Below are positions 25,324 to 34,274 of a DNA stretch of 60,339 nucleotides, in pieces (the stretch's first letter is position 1; each line of letters starts with the position of its first letter). The translations under genes were made by a program, and so were the position numbers. Under the pieces are notes generated by a model that saw nothing but the letters and a program-made list of their open reading frames with translations, ran no database searches and had not been told where the DNA came from. Source of the stretch: Nostoc sp. GT001 (GTDB lineage Bacteria > Cyanobacteriota > Cyanobacteriia > Cyanobacteriales > Nostocaceae); the NCBI RefSeq assembly GCF_030382115.1, contig NZ_JAUDRJ010000003.1:6561867-6622205 (forward strand), read 5' to 3'.

Positions 25324-26397
25324 TTATGAGCTTGGTTGCTGATCGGGAAACATACACTTATCAGAATCACAACCACTAGGGCCAGCCTCTGTCATTTCGC
25401 CTAAATCGTAGCGGCTTAGTACTGCACAGAAATCATCTGTTTTGCGCCGCGCTTTCACTTCTTGAGTTAAGCGATCGTAGGTTGATTTATCTATTGGTTC
25501 AAATGGCAAACGGGGGAATGATTGCAAATCGTCAAAACGGGCTAAAAGAGCCGCTGAAATATATCCTTCATCATTCTGGATGGTCTCGTAAATGCGCTGT
25601 CCCAAAGGCTCGATTTCATCAGAGCGCAGTTCCAAAGTAGCTGATGTGTTGTGAGTCACGTACCAACGTTGAACCTGGAGGACAAAATCAAATTGGGCTA
25701 AGACTGAAAACTTAGAAACATCAATTTCATCAGCCCCTGGTAAATCAGCCCAAGTTACAGAAACAGGGATTTCCACTAGCCATTCACTCACCCGTGGATC
25801 AAAGGGATCGTTAAGCAAATTGCCGTGTTCATCTTTGTCTGATTGAGAAGGAATGACGTTGTAGCCATAGTCAATACAAGCTAAAGCTACTGGATCATTT
25901 TTACCAAAGGTGATCCGACGAATGAATCTTTGGGCTTTGGGAGGATGCCATCCTGAACTAGCATTAGTTAACAAAGCCTTAGTACCACTGGGTTGGACTG
26001 TGGTGCAACGATTTGGACGCTTGAGATTGTGGCGATCGCAATAATCCCAAACCGCCCGATGTACAATATCTCTCCAAGAACTTAGATATTTCTCTTCCTC
26101 ACGCTTGAAAGCTAATCCTTGGGGAGTTGCTGGTCTTCCTGCTTCCCACCAGCGCAGCCAATCAACACCAAAAGCATGGACAAAGAAATCAAATAAACCT
26201 GTAAAAGAAACTCCTACAATTGGGTCTAATTCACGGCTGTATTGATAGCGTGGTTCCAGGAATTTGTGATTTAAAAGTGCTGCTACAGATAGCGCCCCAG
26301 CGGTGAAAGCCTCCTCTTGTTCTTTGTAGTTATGTGGGTCGATTTGATTAAGGTGAACCTCTGACAAATTGCAGTGAAAATTAGAACCGATGATTTC
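25324..26397 (-). CDS. nrdJ: Class II (B12-dependent) ribonucleotide reductase, exon 2
   Basis: This second exon continues the gene from the catalytic Glu codon GAA at 26397 (EIIGSNFHCNLSEVHLNQID) to the stop at 25324, 357 residues. FHCNL holds the disulfide-forming Cys (C419 in Lactobacillus leichmannii RTPR). Near the C-terminus GCDSDKC supplies the C-x4-C pair that re-reduces the active site. The exon has no start codon or ribosome site of its own at the boundary. Joined to exon 1 across the 312-nt intron, it gives a 766-residue monomeric RTPR-type enzyme that makes dNTPs or dNDPs with adenosylcobalamin, close to the 739 residues of the L. leichmannii enzyme. Confidence 0.9.
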   Translation of the reverse strand, partial: EIIGSNFHCNLSEVHLNQIDPHNYKEQEEAFTAGALSVAALLNHKFLEPRYQYSRELDPIVGVSFTGLFDFFVHAFGVDWLRWWEAGRPATPQGLAFKREEEKYLSSWRDIVHRAVWDYCDRHNLKRPNRCTTVQPSGTKALLTNASSGWHPPKAQRFIRRITFGKNDPVALACIDYGYNVIPSQSDKDEHGNLLNDPFDPRVSEWLVEIPVSVTWADLPGADEIDVSKFSVLAQFDFVLQVQRWYVTHNTSATLELRSDEIEPLGQRIYETIQNDEGYISAALLARFDDLQSFPRLPFEPIDKSTYDRLTQEVKARRKTDDFCAVLSRYDLGEMTEAGPSGCDSDKCMFPDQQPSS

Positions 26398-26709
26398 CAG
26401 ATTTGTTACCCTAGAGGCTTTTTATCCCCTAGTTCTACTGCTTGATTATTTGCAGTAGCTCCGCGTACCTTTTACAGATGTGATATCAGATAATAAAAGT
26501 GTTTCGGCTCCGCTCAACACAAGTGTTTTTCACATCCGCCCCCGCACTCTTGGAGAGATTATATTCTAGACACAAATTTCTAATGTTATCTAGTTTCACT
26601 CTCTACGCTGTACGGTGTCAAAGACTTTTTACTTCCTTTGATTACCACGGGATTAGCATCTCAGCTTTCCCCGTTTTTGCGAGGTTTTTAACGTGAGGCA
26701 AAATCACTT
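26398..26709 (-). ncRNA. Group I intron in nrdJ (312 nt, no ORF)
   Basis: Removing 26398-26709 joins GGT to GAA and restores NPCG-EIIG in frame. The 5' exon ends in U and the intron in G, as group I splicing needs. P1: the last eight exon bases CGTGTGGT pair with intron 11-18 GCCTCACG, with a U-G pair at the splice site and one U-U mismatch. Core candidates are ACGGG (36-40)/CCCGT (59-63) for P4-P5, GAGAG (107-111)/CTCTC (153-157) for P7, and CTAGA (117-121)/TCTAG (140-144) for P8. P9 hairpins are CTACTGC/GCAGTAG (252-258/269-275) and CTAGGGG/CCTCTAG (278-284/293-299). The R-like and S-like strands fit. P3 is not convincingly placed. No homing endonuclease is encoded. Confidence 0.88.
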
Positions 26710-27936
26710 ACCACACGGATTTAGTCCATAGCGAGCTAAACGATGTTCTAACTCATTAGCATCAAGATTTGAATAACGTTCTTCTAACCACTGTTTTGCT
26801 GTTCCTTGTTCGTAAGCTTGTAAAAATTCAACTTTCAGAGCTTGTGTTGGTAGCAAATCTATGTTTGATCGCGCTACAGCTTCACCAGCCCATTGAATCG
26901 CTCCCTCGCCACTATAATATTGTTTGCGGACAGCACCAACACATTCTTCTAAGGTTGGCTTACGGTGAAAAACTCTCGTATGATTTGCCATCCTGAGTGC
27001 ATCACGCTCTGGATCGATTCGCCAGTTGCCATTTTCATCTTGCTGCCATAAGTTATCTTTGGCGGTGGCTGCTAAGTCATCGCCAGAATCAAACTGACGC
27101 ATCCCCGCGCTCCTACGTATATTCCCTGCAACAATTGTTACCGCTGCTTGATCGATTAACAGACAGCATTCAACTGAATTTAATTGTCGTCCTACAGCTT
27201 TACTCAGGATAGAAGCACAACGCTGATAGAGTCCGGGCAATTTCACAGGATTAGCAACTCCTCCAAAGCCGTTGAGAGTTTCTCCTGCTTTTCGGACATC
27301 GCTGATATCAACTAATACTTCGACTGCTGCTGAAAACTGTTCATTAGTAGAAAGTTCTAATAGGGCTTGATATGATTCAACCCAACCTTCACGGCTATCT
27401 CCAACATGAATAGTGACGTTATTGCCTTCTATATGAGTTTCTGTATATTCACGCCGCTTTTGAACAGGAGTGCTGCCAATTTCGCCTTGGACAGTCACAT
27501 TCAGTTGATTGCGAATTGGAGGCAACTGGTTAATAAATTGTGGTTCTAGGACGGCTCCAGTGCCACAGCCCATCATTGCTAGATCCATCATTAAGCCGAA
27601 GGCACTCCAGTCTTCGAGATTAGTAGAAGTGCAATTATAAGCCCCGGAAAAGTTCTTTGGCTTGGTGATCCAATCTGTACCACCAACCCATAACCAGCGT
27701 CCACTGGGCATAGCTTTCAAGTTGCGCTGCATCTTATCCAGTGTGGCAGCTTCTTCTTGAGTTAGCTTTCCCAACTCCACTAAGCCGAGTATAGTGCGAT
27801 CGCATACCTCATCCCATGTTTCCCTTAGTCCCGCCTTTGATCGGCGGCTATAAGTTCTAAAAAATACGGGATTAGCAGCAGGTGCAGTTTCTGGAAACCT
27901 TGCACTCTGGCGTGTTCTTTCGAGATTCTGAACCAT
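26710..27936 (-). CDS. nrdJ: Class II (B12-dependent) ribonucleotide reductase, exon 1
   Basis: Exon 1 encodes 409 residues from ATG 27936 to NPCG. Landmarks are the N-terminal SGRWLWVGGTDW (about 76-87) and YNCTSTNLEDWSAFG (about 99-113, with the first redox Cys, equivalent to C119). MMGCGTGAVLEPQFI and GNIRRSAGMRQFDSGD follow, and at the end the NPC of the radical site (Asn and Cys of N-x-C-x-E). Without splicing, translation runs one codon into the intron and stops at TGA (26704-26706), leaving a dead protein lacking the catalytic Glu. The upstream 400 bp show no B12 riboswitch that I can recognise. Confidence 0.9.
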
Positions 27937-28334
27937 ATATTAAGTGTCTTGCGTTCTTCTTGCGTGCGGACAGATTATGACTATACGCCAAGTAGTTTGA
28001 GTATTAAAGATTGTCAAATTGTCCACTTTACGCTAGCTCTACGCGGCACTAATTACAACAGAAATTTATAATGTATAATGTTCTCTACTCTTGGGTAAGC
28101 GATAGATACTAAGTTGTAATTAGCACTATTACTTTTAAGTAAATTATCTCTATCACCCCATCTTCAGGCTGATTATCACTACTCAACGCTCCGCTATCGC
28201 TAACTGTACTCATGACTCTTCATTAGTTTCCCTCAACTAGCAGTAATAGTTAAATAAGTTGCGGCTGTCAGTCAAATCCAAACAATTAATTCCAATCTCT
28301 TGGGAACTATAAATTTAGTTACAGGAAATTGATT
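27937..28334. other. 398-bp divergent intergenic region between nrdJ and a small gene
   Basis: AT-rich and presumably containing promoters for both directions. I searched by eye for a cobalamin riboswitch (none) and for NtcA-type GTA-N8-TAC (closest is GTA-N9-TAC around 28096, wrong spacing). AGGA (28323-28326) serves the ATG at 28335. Confidence 0.35.
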
Positions 28335-28676
28335 ATGAATGATGAATGGGAACCTCTAAATCCTGATGATGATGTTGTGCATTTTTATCAAGAAGCATTT
28401 GAAAATTTACCCCGCACTCAAATAGTGTTTCAGTTATTCAAGGAAATCAAAAAAATTTGGGCAGAATACTGTACATCTTCAGGTTCAAGAGTATTTGGAG
28501 AAGGATTTGAATGTTGTGTTTTAATACCCGGTCAACAATGGCGGACAGGTAAAATTAGAGTGCGCCTAGAATTCTGCCCTGATGAAACTGAAGTCGAAGA
28601 TAATCGATTAGACATCAAACACGAAAACTCTCCCCTTGACGACCTTCGGCAGCAACTAAAGGAAGGTAAAAACTAA
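28335..28676 (+). CDS. Small cyanobacterial protein, possibly KGK-domain-like
   Basis: The start at 28335 has AGGA 8 nt upstream. The 113-residue acidic protein has a helical N-terminus (VVHFYQEAFENLPRTQIVFQ), then a block with ECCVLIPGQQWRTGKIRVRL followed by EFCPDE. This is reminiscent of the cyanobacterial KGK domain, whose typical sequence contains a GKxR(I/V) strand and an EFCPD motif. The resemblance is from memory and modest. The tail is hydrophilic. It may be co-transcribed with tilS, 67 nt downstream. No function can be assigned. Confidence 0.6.
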   Translation: MNDEWEPLNPDDDVVHFYQEAFENLPRTQIVFQLFKEIKKIWAEYCTSSGSRVFGEGFECCVLIPGQQWRTGKIRVRLEFCPDETEVEDNRLDIKHENSPLDDLRQQLKEGKN

Positions 28677-28743
28677 TACTCAAGTTGATATACACAGATA
28701 TAATAGAAAATTATCTGTGTCTGTGTGCGCTGAAAAAAATAAA

Positions 28744-29736
28744 ATGGTATGGACTCCCCTACATGCAAAAATTCATCGCACCATCCGATCGCGCCACTTA
28801 TTTGAGCGCAATCAACGGCTATTAATTGCTGTTTCCGGCGGACAAGATTCTCTATGTTTAATAAAATTACTTTTAGATTTACAATCCAAATGGGGATGGT
28901 ATTTAGGTATTGCTCACTGCGATCATCGCTGGCGTTCTGACTCCGAAGCTAATGCTAACCACGTCGAAAATTTAGCTAAAACTTGGGGTATATCCTTTTA
29001 TTTAGAAACAGCGAACAAACCGATAAATAGTGAAGCTGCTGCACGCGATTGGCGCTATCAAGTTTTAAGTGCGATCGCTCAAGCAAACAATTATCAATAT
29101 ATAGTGACAGGACACACGAAGAGCGATCGCGCCGAAACTCTCCTCTACAATTTAATTCGCGGTACTGGTGCTGATGGTTTACAAGCCCTAACTTGGCAAC
29201 GCCCTCTAACTACAGGCATTGTGTTAGTGCGTCCACTTTTAGAAATTACTCGAATACAAACAGAGCAATTTTGTCAAGAATTTAAATTACCAATTTGGGA
29301 AGATTCCACCAATCAAAATTTGCAATATGCCCGCAACCGTATTCGCCAAGAATTAATACCATATTTGCGAGATAATTTCAACCCCCAAGTAGAATCAGCC
29401 TTAGCCCAAACAGCAGAACTTTTACAAGCGGAAGTGGAATATTTGGAAAAAGCTGCCCAGGAGTTGCGGGATGGGGCATTGGGCGTGAGACATGAAGAAG
29501 ATTCCCTTACTGTTCTTCCCTTACGGTTAAATCGTCGGGTATTACAAAAAGCACCACTGGCGTTGCAACGTCGGGTGATGCGTCAGGTATTGCAGCAAAT
29601 ACTGACTGATGCACCCAGTTTTGAACACATCGAAAAATTAACGGCTTTAATTATAGCGCCCAACCGATCGCAAACCGATCCATTTCCTGGCGGTGCGATC
29701 GCTCAAGTAGAAGGCGACTGGATCTGTTTGAAATAG
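28744..29736 (+). CDS. tilS: tRNA(Ile)-lysidine synthetase
   Basis: This essential enzyme converts C34 of the CAU-anticodon tRNA-Ile to lysidine using ATP and lysine, so that AUA is read as Ile. The N-type PP-loop SGGQDS is at residues 31-36. HCDHRW (about 60-65), TGHTKSDRAETLLYNLIRGTGADGL (in two parts, about 122-146) and EDSTNQNLQYARNRIR (about 190-205) are all family hallmarks. At 330 residues it is the short cyanobacterial form, without the full C-terminal extension of E. coli TilS. I start at ATG 28744; an in-frame GTG at 28717 adds nine unconvincing residues. Confidence 0.95.
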   Translation: MVWTPLHAKIHRTIRSRHLFERNQRLLIAVSGGQDSLCLIKLLLDLQSKWGWYLGIAHCDHRWRSDSEANANHVENLAKTWGISFYLETANKPINSEAAARDWRYQVLSAIAQANNYQYIVTGHTKSDRAETLLYNLIRGTGADGLQALTWQRPLTTGIVLVRPLLEITRIQTEQFCQEFKLPIWEDSTNQNLQYARNRIRQELIPYLRDNFNPQVESALAQTAELLQAEVEYLEKAAQELRDGALGVRHEEDSLTVLPLRLNRRVLQKAPLALQRRVMRQVLQQILTDAPSFEHIEKLTALIIAPNRSQTDPFPGGAIAQVEGDWICLK

Positions 29737-29766
29737 TTATTTAAAGGCTTTTTGTTATCAGGGACG

Positions 29767-30066
29767 ATGCACATTATTAGTTTTAGAATCTTAAGAGAAT
29801 ATGCAGAAAACCATACAGATTGTCAGGAAGCATTAAGTAATTGGTATAAGGTTGCTACTAAAGCGAAATGGTCGAATTTAGTTGAAGTACAGCAAATTTT
29901 TATTAAAGCTGAAGCTGTTGGTAACTTTACAGTATTCAATATTAAAGGAAATAAATATCGCTTGATTGTTAGTATAGATTATGAAGGGCAGTTAATTTAT
30001 ATTAAATATATCCTCACCCATGCGGAATATGATAAGGAAAATTGGAAAGATGACCCTTACTTTTAA
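29767..30066 (+). CDS. higB: HigB-type mRNA interferase toxin
   Basis: The 99-residue protein from ATG 29767 fits the HigB (RelE-superfamily) toxin. It starts MHIISFRILREYAENHTDCQ, followed by WYKVATKAKWSNLVEVQQ and the core FNIKGNKYRLIVSIDYEGQL, and ends YIKYILTHAEYDKENWK. Basic and aromatic residues of the putative active site (Lys/Arg in KGNKYR, His in THAEYD) are present. HigB toxins cut ribosome-bound mRNA. The last 17 nt overlap the antitoxin gene, so the pair is translationally coupled. Toxin before antitoxin is the usual HigBA order. It lies 30 nt after tilS. Confidence 0.85.
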   Translation: MHIISFRILREYAENHTDCQEALSNWYKVATKAKWSNLVEVQQIFIKAEAVGNFTVFNIKGNKYRLIVSIDYEGQLIYIKYILTHAEYDKENWKDDPYF

Positions 30067-30454
30067 TCCAGATAAATATAAAGAATTATTAACAGCTTAT
30101 CTTCCCAAGCTGATAAAAAGTGAACTTGAAAATGAGCAAGCTTTAAAGATAGTAGAAGATTTAATGCACCGGGAACGCACCCCAGAAGAAGACGAACTTT
30201 ATCAGTTATTAATTACTTTAATTGAAAAGTTTGAACAGGAATATTATCAGCCAATCCAGCAGAGTAATCCTGCATCTATATTGTTATTTTTTTTAGAGGA
30301 ATCTGAGAGAAGTAGAGATGATTTAGTAGCAGTTTTAGGGACAGAAGATTTGGTTGATGATATTTTAAGTGGACAACAGAAGATAAATACAGAACAAGCA
30401 CGTAAATTAGGAGAGTTTTTTCATATAGAATCTAGTTTATTTATGGAATACTAA
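30050..30454 (+). CDS. higA: HigA-type antitoxin with HTH
   Basis: The start at ATG 30050 overlaps the toxin end. The 134-residue product has a helical N-terminal half (MTLTFNPDKYKELLTAYLPK) and a C-terminal Xre-like helix-turn-helix: NPASILLFFLEESERSRDDL, then VAVLGTEDLVDDILSGQQKI. This matches the COG5499-type HigA, in which the N-terminal part wraps the toxin and the HTH represses the operon. No operator palindrome is obvious in the 30 nt between tilS and higB, so autoregulation may act further upstream or through the coupled transcript. Confidence 0.85.
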   Translation: MTLTFNPDKYKELLTAYLPKLIKSELENEQALKIVEDLMHRERTPEEDELYQLLITLIEKFEQEYYQPIQQSNPASILLFFLEESERSRDDLVAVLGTEDLVDDILSGQQKINTEQARKLGEFFHIESSLFMEY

Positions 30455-30540
30455 CTAAGAATTTAGTTAGTACTTGGGCTTTAGCATGACTAAACCCGCA
30501 TTTCTCACAAGCTTAAGGCATTTGATGGAGCGAGGAGAAG

Positions 30541-30608
30541 TAATGAGTAAGGAGTAAGGAGTAATAAGTAATAAATTTTTACTCATTACTTATTACTTAT
30601 TACTTCTC
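30541..30608. repeat. Heptanucleotide foldback repeat
   Basis: Words GAGTAAG/GAGTAAT/AAGTAAT on the left are mirrored by ACTCATT/ACTTATT on the right, making a stem of about 25 bp between higA and the convergent hmpF. It belongs to the same heptamer family as 38148-38321 and 54568-54635, and may end transcription. Confidence 0.6.
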
Positions 30609-30689
30609 CCCGGCACAAGCGCAGGCTTTAAGAGGTGTGGTGAGAAATCCGGGTAAAGCCCCTTGTTCTCACCAAAGCTCCAGAACTTA

Positions 30690-32452
30690 TTAAGACGCCA
30701 GTAATTCCGGCTGAGGCATTAAACTCTGGAGAGTATGACGCAACTGAGCGATCGCTTGGACTTGATAATCACCAGTTTCCTGGAATTGCTCTAAAGATTC
30801 TGCAATTCCTTGCAGCTTTTGCCGTAATCCATCTAGAGAATCTTGAATTGGTTGTAGTGCTTCTTGATAAAGATTCACTCGACCAGATAATTCAGCTGTT
30901 GTTCTTCGTAGGGATAGCAAATTTTCCTCGATCGCTTTCAGTTCTTGGCGCTTTTCATCTAGATCGTGAGTTTGATTGTCAATCATTCCCTGATTTAGCT
31001 CAACACCAGAACGAATCTGCTCAATTTCACGTTCCAACTTTTGGATTTCTTGTGAATATTGTTGTCGCTGGGTTTCAATTTGTAACAGAATCGGTTCTAA
31101 ATTAATTTTGTTGTTACTTTCTTCTTCAGTAACATTATGTCCTTGCTTAAGCGTAGTAGTACAGCTTGATGTTGCTTGAGAAATTTCTGGTGCTGTAGCA
31201 TATTGCGGCGTTGCCCCACCAAACTGGAATTTAGCATCTGATAAAGGTCTTTTTCATCAGTTAGTTCTAATTCCAAATTGATGTGGTCATGGTCAGATGC
31301 GTGATTTAATTTAGTTTGAAGTTCTTCTATAGCTTCTTGTTTATATTTCAGTTCTTGTTCTTGATCGTGAACAAAGCTAGCGTCGATTTCTAATTTATGC
31401 TGCAAGTCTTGCACTATCTTTTGTAGTTCTTCTAAAGGCATTTTTTCCAAAGCCTCCATATCAGCTTGCTTGCCAAGAACTACATCACCAGATGTTGCAG
31501 CTAAAGAGTGCATCTGTTGATATAACTCTTCGGCGTTTTGTAACTGTTCTTTGACGAGCCGAGCATACTCTTGCTTACTAGTAAGGTCTGCTGTATTTAT
31601 TTGCAATTGCGCTCTTTGCTGAACTAGAGAATTTTGCGCTTCTTGCAACGCATTTTGGCGATCGCTAAAGGTTTGTGATAAACGCTCAACTTCTTCTTGC
31701 TGTTGTGCGATCGCAATTTTTTCCTCCTCCAGTTTTTGCCAATGCGGGGTAAGAGTCGCTTGCTGCTTTTCGACCAATTCAAAGGCTAGATGCAGATGTT
31801 CTCTAACTGTTTCCGTAGGATTAACACGACTAGACAAGCGGTCGAGTAACTCACTCATTACTCGACTTTGCTCCTCATCCAAAACCGTCCCTTGTTGAAA
31901 ATCCGCTTGGCGTTCTTCTAGGCGACGCTGCTCACCCCGTAAATGCTCCCAAGCGCCTTCCAACTCTTGGCGGTTGCGCTCAATTTCTCCTTGTAATCGT
32001 TCAATTTCCTGGCGGGAGGTGTCAACTTCCTGTTTTTGCTCCTCTAGATGTTGTACCTCATCCTCCAATTGTTGCAGCTGTTCCGAGCGTACCTCCATGT
32101 CCATTTCACGGCGATTCAACTCTTGCGCCTGAAATGTTAGTGACTGTTTCCACTGATCGATCTCATCTTCCTTGAGCTTAAATTTCTCCAACTGGCGGGA
32201 AAAACTCTGCAAAATGTTCACGAGTGGACGCCCTGCTTCTTGAATCCGCTGCACTTGACGATTCGGATTCAATTCAGCCAATACCAAAGCACCATCATTT
32301 AATTTGCTTGCGTCCTCAGCGGCAATCACCTCTTCCGACACAGTACTCCAATTCTGGTCAGTTCGCTGACAAGCTAGCAGTTTCAGTTCGGTTTTGCCAC
32401 CGCCACTGAGTAAACCACCTTTCTGTTTTTGTACTTCTGCTAAATACAGCAC
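30690..32452 (-). pseudogene. hmpF: hmpF, pilus-associated motility protein, with an apparent 1-nt frameshift
   Basis: HmpF is a coiled-coil protein that localises to cell poles and promotes type IV pilus extension in N. punctiforme hormogonia. The start MLYLAEVQKQKGGLLSGGGK (GTG at 32452) and the long Q/E/L-rich coiled coil fit, and the gene stands divergent from hmpA as expected. The frame ends at 31097 (451 residues). The rest continues in the -1 frame from QGHNVTEEESNNKINLEPIL to ...LMPQPELLAS, ending at 30690. The total of 1763 nt is one short of a multiple of three. The break lies around 31146-31149 (sense CGCTTAAGC; CGCTTAAAGC would repair it). Sequencing error, real mutation or recoding are all possible. 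Confidence 0.75.
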
Positions 32453-32834
32453 ACCGTTAGTCCTTTATTGATGCACTTAAAGTTCGTGTTTTGAGATATA
32501 CCTTAAATAATTCTGTTAACTTGTCTCACTGAACCAGGGTTTAGAAGAACAAGACAGACAAAACTATAGACGCAAGATGTTACGTCTTGATACTTATAGA
32601 AGCGATCTGGTCGCGCCTTTATATTTTGTACTGATGACAGTGATGATGACTTCCGTGTTAACACTAGCTTTGTCAAAGTGTATTACGAAAGATGAAGGTT
32701 TATAGCTTAATGTATTCCCTATGACAATCAGAATAGAGTAAAAATCTTTTCAATACTCCATAATCAATATTTAAAGAATAAGTCATAATTCACGATTCAG
32801 AATTCAGCAATACTTAGGAGTACTTTTTAGTTAA
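32453..32834. other. Divergent hmpF-hmpA promoter region
   Basis: The 382-bp spacer between divergent hmpF and hmpA should hold both promoters. I see AGACG/CGTCT (about 32568-32587) as a weak stem and AT-rich tracts near hmpA, but no motif firm enough to name. In N. punctiforme hmp expression is induced in hormogonia through sigma-factor control; I cannot confirm a site here. Confidence 0.4.
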
Positions 32835-34013
32835 ATGCAGGGAAATTTAAATGAAATTGATATTTGCAGTATCCTGCAATTGATTGAATTGGGACAGCGA
32901 ACTGGGCAACTATGGGTAGAAGCTTATAGCTCTCACCATAACAACAAACTGGGTGGAGATGGAGCAAATATTTATCGCCCTAAACAACAGTCTTGGTTCG
33001 TTTTTTTCCTTAATGGTCAAATTATCTATTGCCAAGAAGGCGAGAGTAGTTTATCCAGAATTAGCGATTATTTACGTCATTATCGAGTTGAAATGCGACT
33101 CACCGACAAACAAATTGCTACCCTACCACCAACCGACGCGCCAGAGTATGCCTATCTTTGGTCACTTTTGGAACGGAATATCATTAACCCAAAGATAGCT
33201 GGTAGTATCATTTACGGTTTGGTGCATGAAACCCTCTTTGACCTGCTGAGTTTACGCCAAGGTAACTTCATTTTCCATCAGGGTGCAGCACTTGCCCCGC
33301 AATTAAACACTTATGAGATTGCTCCATTGGTGACAAAAATCACCAAGCAGCTGCAACAGTGGAAGCAACTCTATCCACACATTCAGTCTCCAGAACAATT
33401 GCCAGTGCTATCTGACAAAGTTCAGCTACAATCTTCTTTACCAGAAGCAACCGTGAATAAGCTACAACATTGGGCTGATGGTAAAACATCCTTGCGACAA
33501 CTAGCTCGCCATCTCAACCGAGACATTTTGACAGTTGCTAAGGCAATATATCCTTATGTGCAACAAAGTTGGCTACAACTAGTATATTCCGAGACTAATT
33601 ACCCAAGTACACACACGGATAGCTGGGAATTGAAAGAAAAACCAATGGGGCGGATAGTATGTATTGACGATGCGATCGCCATCGGTGAGACTATAAATTC
33701 CATCCTACAACCACAAGGTTATGAAGCGATCGCTCTCACCAATCCCTTAGAAGCACTGAGTCTGGTTTTTCAACTCAAACCAGATTTAATTCTATGCGAC
33801 ATTGCTATGTCGGAATTGGAAGGATACGAGGTTTGTGCCATGCTGCGACATTCAACAGCATTTCGGCTCACACCGATTATCATGCTGACTGGGAAAGATG
33901 GGTTTATGGATAGAGTCAAAGCTAGGATGGTCGGGGCAACAGATTATTTAACAAAACCGTTTACAGACACAGAGTTACTGATGCTCATAGAAAAATATAT
34001 CAACAACCAATGA
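32835..34013 (+). CDS. hmpA: PATAN-REC response regulator HmpA (PatA-like)
   Basis: The 392-residue protein begins MQGNLNEIDICSILQLIELG, typical of the PATAN/DUF4388 effector domain found in PatA and phototaxis regulators. This spans about residues 1-250. A C-terminal receiver follows (about 272-392): IDDA acidic pair, phospho-acceptor Asp in LILCDIAMSELEGYE, and Lys in YLTKPF. PATAN domains in cyanobacterial taxis regulators act on the pilus extension machinery. As the first gene of the hmp cluster it is the likely output regulator downstream of HmpE. 261 nt separate it from hmpB. Confidence 0.88.
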   Translation: MQGNLNEIDICSILQLIELGQRTGQLWVEAYSSHHNNKLGGDGANIYRPKQQSWFVFFLNGQIIYCQEGESSLSRISDYLRHYRVEMRLTDKQIATLPPTDAPEYAYLWSLLERNIINPKIAGSIIYGLVHETLFDLLSLRQGNFIFHQGAALAPQLNTYEIAPLVTKITKQLQQWKQLYPHIQSPEQLPVLSDKVQLQSSLPEATVNKLQHWADGKTSLRQLARHLNRDILTVAKAIYPYVQQSWLQLVYSETNYPSTHTDSWELKEKPMGRIVCIDDAIAIGETINSILQPQGYEAIALTNPLEALSLVFQLKPDLILCDIAMSELEGYEVCAMLRHSTAFRLTPIIMLTGKDGFMDRVKARMVGATDYLTKPFTDTELLMLIEKYINNQ

Positions 34014-34229
34014 AAATTGGACATGGGGCATTGATTACTTCTCCCTCATCTTCTTCGTCTCCGTTGTCTATGGGGCATATAAAGAGATCAAAGATTTGTT
34101 GATCTACTAAAAGATGAGTTAAAAGATGTTATCACAGAGTCAGTTAACTGAGTGAAACGTCAATCTACGGGAAAATAGTGAAGACATAAAATTAATTTAT
34201 ACAGTTAATACTTGCGGAGGAATCAGGGA

Positions 34230-34268
34230 ATGTTCCAATTAGGAACGTCTAAATCAGGAGGTAAATAG
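34230..34268 (+). CDS. Possible 12-codon leader ORF before hmpB
   Basis: GGAGG at 34216-34220 precedes an ATG at 34230. The frame MFQLGTSKSGGK ends at TAG 34266-34268, 6 nt before the hmpB ATG. Its codons GGA GGT are themselves the hmpB ribosome site, and GTTCC/GGAAC (34232-34246) forms a small hairpin inside it. Translation of this ORF would open that site. The case is positional only. Confidence 0.3.
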   Translation: MFQLGTSKSGGK

Positions 34269-34274
34269 ACACTT

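Noticed and set aside
25324..27936. nrdJ as a pseudogene, transposon-disrupted gene, or intein-containing gene
   Set aside because: The interruption has an in-frame stop directly after the exon (so not an intein), no transposase or target duplication, and exact group I splice-site features that rejoin the frame.
27937..28334. Cobalamin riboswitch upstream of B12-dependent nrdJ
   Set aside because: No recognisable B12-box on the minus strand.
31140..31155. Programmed -1 frameshifting in hmpF
   Set aside because: No X-XXY-YYZ slippery heptamer and no obvious stimulatory structure at the break; a 1-nt deletion or sequencing error is simpler.
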